From assembly GCA_023432075.1 (NCBI GenBank), contig JAEYVD010000178.1, positions 1-9,540 on the forward strand: a stretch of 9,540 nucleotides of DNA, in the 5' to 3' direction. A program made the translations under genes and the position numbers. The notes beneath the pieces are model-generated. The model had not been told where the DNA came from. It was given only the letters and a program-made list of their open reading frames with translations, and searched no databases. Shown here one piece after another: positions 7,245 through 9,540 of this stretch (the first letter of the stretch is position 1; the number at the start of each line of letters is the position of its first letter). Origin of the DNA: Pseudomonadota bacterium. GTDB taxonomy: Bacteria; Pseudomonadota; Gammaproteobacteria; Burkholderiales; Burkholderiaceae_B.

Positions 7245-7275
7245 TAATTGGCCCCTGATAGACGGGCCAATTATA
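7245..7275 (-). promoter_or_regulatory. cysB-like gene promoter -10 with overlapping 10-bp inverted repeat
   Basis: TAATTGGCCC (7245-7254) and GGGCCAATTA (7264-7273) form a perfect 10-bp inverted repeat with a 9-base spacer that ends directly at the cysB-like start codon. On the minus strand a perfect TATAAT (7275-7270) overlaps its far arm; no good -35 lies 16-18 bases further up. With this -10, transcription would start near 7263, inside the spacer, so the repeat is more likely a DNA operator (for example for autoregulation) than an RNA hairpin. The near arm also holds the ribosome site. Confidence 0.5.
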
Positions 7276-7285
7276 AGTAATAAGA

Positions 7286-7331
7286 ACGCCTTGCTATATG
7301 AATTATCGATATAAGCTTAGGAGCAAGGCGT
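7286..7331 (-). terminator. Long inverted repeat after mmsA (possible weak terminator)
   Basis: ACGCCTTGCT (7286-7295) is the perfect complement of AGCAAGGCGT (7322-7331), with a 26-base AT-rich loop that can fold further (ATAT at 7296-7299 with ATAT at 7309-7312). It begins 8 bases beyond the mmsA stop. On the minus strand the stem is followed by TCTTATTACTT, T-rich but interrupted, so it could be a weak terminator or an mRNA 3'-end stabiliser. Confidence 0.5.
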
Positions 7332-7338
7332 CCCTCTT

Positions 7339-8832
7339 TCAGCGCATCGAGATCGTCGTGTTCACGGTCTTGGCGTGTGCCGACCAGCGCGCGGTCACCG
7401 TCTTGGTCTGCGTCCAGAACTGCACCGCCTGCTTGCCGTTGGGACCCAGATCGCCCAGCTTGGAGCCGCGCGAACCCGTGAAGCTGAACCACGCCACCGG
7501 CACGGGAATAGGCACGTTGATGCCCACCTGGCCCACGTCGATGTTGTTCTGGAAGTAGCGCGCCGCGCCCCCGTCCTGCGTGAACAGCGCGACGCCATTG
7601 CCGTTGGGGTTGCGGTTGATGAACGCCACCGCGTCTTCCAGGGTCTCGACGCCGACGCAGCACAGGACCGGGCCGAAGATCTCTTCCGTGTAGATGGTCA
7701 TGTTCTCGGCGACGCCGTCGAACACGGTCGGGCCAACGAAGTTGCCTTCCTCGAAGCCGGCCACCTTCAGGTTGCGGCCGTCCAGCAGCAGCTTGGCGCC
7801 TTCGTCCACGCCCTTCTGGATCAGGCTTTCGACGCGCTTCTTGGCGTTGGGCGACACCAGCGGACCCAGGTCGGCTTCGCGATCCGTGCCGGCGTTGACC
7901 TTGAGCTTCTTGGCGCGCTCGACGAAGTCGGGCAGCCAGTTGCGGGCCTCGCCCACCAGCACGGCCACGGAAGAGGCCATGCAGCGCTGGCCTGCCGCGC
8001 CAAAGGCGGCGCCCAGCAGCTGGTTCAGCGCCACTTCGGGATCGGCGTCCGGCAGGACCACGCAGTGGTTCTTCGCGCCCATCATGGACTGGCAGCGCTT
8101 GCCGGCGGCCGACGCGCGGTTGTAGATCTCGGTGCCCACGCGGGTCGAGCCGATGAACGACACCGCCTTGATGTCGGGGTGCTCGCACAGGCCATTGGCC
8201 GTTTCAGGACCGCCGTGCACCACGTTCAGCACGCCCGGCGGCAGGCCGGCTTCCAGCGCCAATTCCGCCAGGAACAGCGACGACGTCGGATCCTGCTCAG
8301 AAGGCTTCAACACGAACGTGTTGCCGCACGCCACGGCGATGGGGAACATGAAGCACGGCAGCATGACCGGGAAGTTGAACGCGGTGATGCCCGCGCACAC
8401 GCCCAGCGGCTGGATCAGGGTGTAGACATCGATGCCTGACGCCGCGTTCTCCGCGTATTCGCCCAGTTGCAGATTGGCGATCGAGCAGGCGTGCTCGACC
8501 ACTTCCAGGCCGCGGCCGACCTCACCCTCGGCGTCCGGCAGCGTCTTGCCGTGTTCGCGGGTGATCATCTCGGCCAGCTTGCCGGTATTGGCGCGCAGCA
8601 GTTCCTGGAACTTGAGCATGACGCGCATGCGCGTGCCCTGCCCGGCGTTGCGCCAGGTCTTGAAGGCCTCCTTGGCGTTGGAGACGGCCAGGTCCAGTTC
8701 TTCGCGCGTGGCGAAGGGCACCTTGGCGACGACCTCCTGGGTGGCGGGGTTGATCACGTCTCGCCATTCGGTGGTTTTGGACTGCACAAGCTTGCCGCCG
8801 ATCAATAGCGGAACGCGGGGGACTTCACTCAT
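7339..8832 (-). CDS. mmsA: CoA-acylating methylmalonate-semialdehyde dehydrogenase
   Basis: Converts methylmalonate semialdehyde (or malonate semialdehyde) with NAD and CoA to propionyl-CoA (or acetyl-CoA) plus CO2, in valine or myo-inositol breakdown. The 497 residues are the usual family length. Seen: Rossmann segments ITAFNFPVMLPCFMFPIA (149-166), LKPSEQDP (175-182) and SFIGSTRVG (225-233); the catalytic cysteine C284 in AGQRCMASS, with the adjacent R283 typical of this family; and EEIFGPVL near the C-terminus. The segment that in hydrolytic aldehyde dehydrogenases holds the base glutamate (ELGGK) reads SMMGAKNH here (249-256), as expected for a CoA-acylating enzyme. I chose the ATG at 8832, 7 bases after AGGAG (8844-8840), over a GTG at 8847 that lies upstream of that site. 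It follows the LivK-like gene by 93 bases on the same strand, so cotranscription is possible. Inositol-type IolA has the same fold; no iol genes are visible. Confidence 0.95.
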   Translation of the reverse strand: MSEVPRVPLLIGGKLVQSKTTEWRDVINPATQEVVAKVPFATREELDLAVSNAKEAFKTWRNAGQGTRMRVMLKFQELLRANTGKLAEMITREHGKTLPDAEGEVGRGLEVVEHACSIANLQLGEYAENAASGIDVYTLIQPLGVCAGITAFNFPVMLPCFMFPIAVACGNTFVLKPSEQDPTSSLFLAELALEAGLPPGVLNVVHGGPETANGLCEHPDIKAVSFIGSTRVGTEIYNRASAAGKRCQSMMGAKNHCVVLPDADPEVALNQLLGAAFGAAGQRCMASSVAVLVGEARNWLPDFVERAKKLKVNAGTDREADLGPLVSPNAKKRVESLIQKGVDEGAKLLLDGRNLKVAGFEEGNFVGPTVFDGVAENMTIYTEEIFGPVLCCVGVETLEDAVAFINRNPNGNGVALFTQDGGAARYFQNNIDVGQVGINVPIPVPVAWFSFTGSRGSKLGDLGPNGKQAVQFWTQTKTVTARWSAHAKTVNTTISMR

Positions 8833-8861
8833 TTTGTTGCTCCTCACACTGCGTAGTCGAT

Positions 8862-8877
8862 GCGGATGAAAATCCGC
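8862..8877. repeat. Small stem-loop in the mmsA leader
   Basis: GCGGAT (8862-8867) and ATCCGC (8872-8877) form a 6-bp perfect stem with a 4-base loop, 18 bases upstream of the mmsA ribosome site. It would be part of the mmsA leader RNA. Its meaning is unknown and a short stem like this may be chance. Confidence 0.3.
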
Positions 8878-8895
8878 GTTCTTGGATCGAGCCGC

Positions 8896-8919
8896 GCCCG
8901 CGGGACAGCGCCCGCGGGC
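8896..8919 (-). repeat. GC-rich stem-loop between the LivK-like gene and mmsA
   Basis: GCCCGCGGG (8896-8904) and CCCGCGGGC (8911-8919) form a perfect 9-bp stem with a 6-base loop, starting 7 bases after the binding-protein stop. There is no T-run on the minus strand, so it is not a classical intrinsic terminator. It may protect the 3' end of an abundant binding-protein mRNA and lower readthrough into mmsA. Confidence 0.5.
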
Positions 8920-8925
8920 TTGGCG

Positions 8926-9540
8926 CTATTTCTTCACCAGCGGGCAGGTCGAATCGGCCAGGGGCTGGAAGGCTTCGGCCGCCGGGATGGTGGCCACCAG
9001 CTTCGAATAGTCCCAGCCGCCCTTGGAGTCCGCGGGCTTCTTGACTTCATACAGGTACATATCGTGGATCACGCGGCCGTCCGGACGGATCGACGCATTG
9101 CGCATGATGGGATCCTTGATGGGGATCTCGCGCATCTTGTCGGCGACGACCTTGCCGTCGGTGCTGTTGGCGGCGGCCACCGCGCGCAGGTAATGCAGCA
9201 CGCTGGAATACACGCCCGCCTGCGTCATCGTGGGCTTCAGGCCGCGGAACGCCTTCTCGAAGCGCCCCGACCACTCACGCGTCGCATCGTCGTAATCCCA
9301 GTAAAAGCCATCCACGTAAGACAGCCCCTGCGCGTTCTCCAGGCCGAGCGCACGCAGATCGGACAGGAAGATGAGCAGGGAAACCAGCCGCTGCCCACCG
9401 GCCACGATGCCGAACTCGCGCGCCTGCTTGACCGCATTGACGGTGTCCTGGCCGCCATTGGCCAGCGCCACCACCTGCGCCTTGGAGCTCTGCGCCTGCA
9501 GCAGATAGGACGCGAAGTCGGGCGCGTTCAGCGGGTGGCG
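8926..9540 (-). CDS. Branched-chain-amino-acid-type ABC transporter substrate-binding protein (C-terminal part)
   Basis: The C-terminal 204 residues of a LivK/Peripla_BP_6-type periplasmic binding protein; the N-terminus with its signal peptide lies beyond the right edge. Family features: RHPLNAPDFASYLLQAQ at the window edge, then VVALANGGQDTVNAVKQA and FGIVAGGQRLVSLLIFLSDL, the GLSYVDGFYWDYDD segment of the second lobe, the AGVYSSVLHYLRAVAAA helix, and MYLYEVKKPADSKGGWDYSK before the C-terminal CPLVKK. Such proteins hand amino acids or amides and other small solutes to a membrane permease. The ligand cannot be read from the visible half. The proximity of mmsA (valine breakdown) fits branched-chain amino acids, but this subgroup is large and varied in Burkholderiales. 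The other transporter genes are not in the window. Confidence 0.92.
   Translation of the reverse strand, partial: RHPLNAPDFASYLLQAQSSKAQVVALANGGQDTVNAVKQAREFGIVAGGQRLVSLLIFLSDLRALGLENAQGLSYVDGFYWDYDDATREWSGRFEKAFRGLKPTMTQAGVYSSVLHYLRAVAAANSTDGKVVADKMREIPIKDPIMRNASIRPDGRVIHDMYLYEVKKPADSKGGWDYSKLVATIPAAEAFQPLADSTCPLVKK

Noticed and set aside
6231..7247. Long plus-strand open frame opposite the cysB-like gene
   Set aside because: It is the complement of a well-supported LysR regulator, crosses that gene's terminator, and has shadow-type composition.
7375..8439. Long plus-strand open frame opposite mmsA
   Set aside because: It is antisense to a gene with an intact catalytic cysteine and cofactor motifs; no ribosome site or family match.
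8833..8847. GTG at 8847 as the mmsA start
   Set aside because: The AGGAG at 8844-8840 lies downstream of it and is ideally placed for the ATG at 8832.

Overview
The window is high-GC chromosomal DNA with tightly packed genes and the codon use of a beta-proteobacterium. The gene types (UMF1-family permease, DUF2325 protein, CysB-family regulator next to mmsA, LivK-like binding protein) suggest Burkholderiales, probably Alcaligenaceae (Bordetella/Achromobacter-like). That placement rests on the look of the proteins, not on a search. I see no mobile element, CRISPR array, tRNA or rRNA.

Layout. Seven of the eight genes lie on the minus strand. Read in their own direction from the right edge they are: the C-terminal part of a branched-chain-amino-acid-type ABC transporter substrate-binding protein (8926-9540, cut by the edge); mmsA, CoA-acylating methylmalonate-semialdehyde dehydrogenase (7339-8832); a CysB-family LysR regulator (6300-7244) closed by a strong hairpin terminator; and a small cysteine-containing DUF2325 protein (5767-6090) behind a clear sigma70-type promoter with an overlapping Fur-box-like site. 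A plus-strand NlpC/P60 lipoprotein (4913-5572) converges on the DUF2325 gene, and the two share one terminator. Divergent from the lipoprotein is a three-gene operon, prpE (propionyl-CoA synthetase), an HbpS/GlcG-like small protein, and a UMF1-family MFS permease, with a 4-base ATGA overlap at each junction. After a 328-base gap comes the N-terminal third of acs (acetyl-CoA synthetase), cut by the left edge.

How the genes may work together. The catabolic genes centre on short-chain acyl-CoA metabolism. PrpE makes propionyl-CoA from propionate, MmsA makes propionyl-CoA from methylmalonate semialdehyde (valine or inositol breakdown), and Acs makes acetyl-CoA from acetate. The UMF1 permease and HbpS-like protein are translationally linked to prpE, so they may serve uptake or handling of the same substrates; this is inference. 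The LivK-like protein would feed amino-acid catabolism. The lipoprotein (cell-wall hydrolase) and the DUF2325 gene (probably iron-regulated) are separate units.

Most of the window is ordinary metabolism. Items worth a second look are the prpE-hbpS-UMF1 operon, the Fur-box/promoter arrangement at the DUF2325 gene, a perfect 10-bp inverted repeat between the -10 box and start codon of the cysB-like gene, and a possible attenuator or short transcript upstream of the lipoprotein gene. I found no convincing wholly new system.
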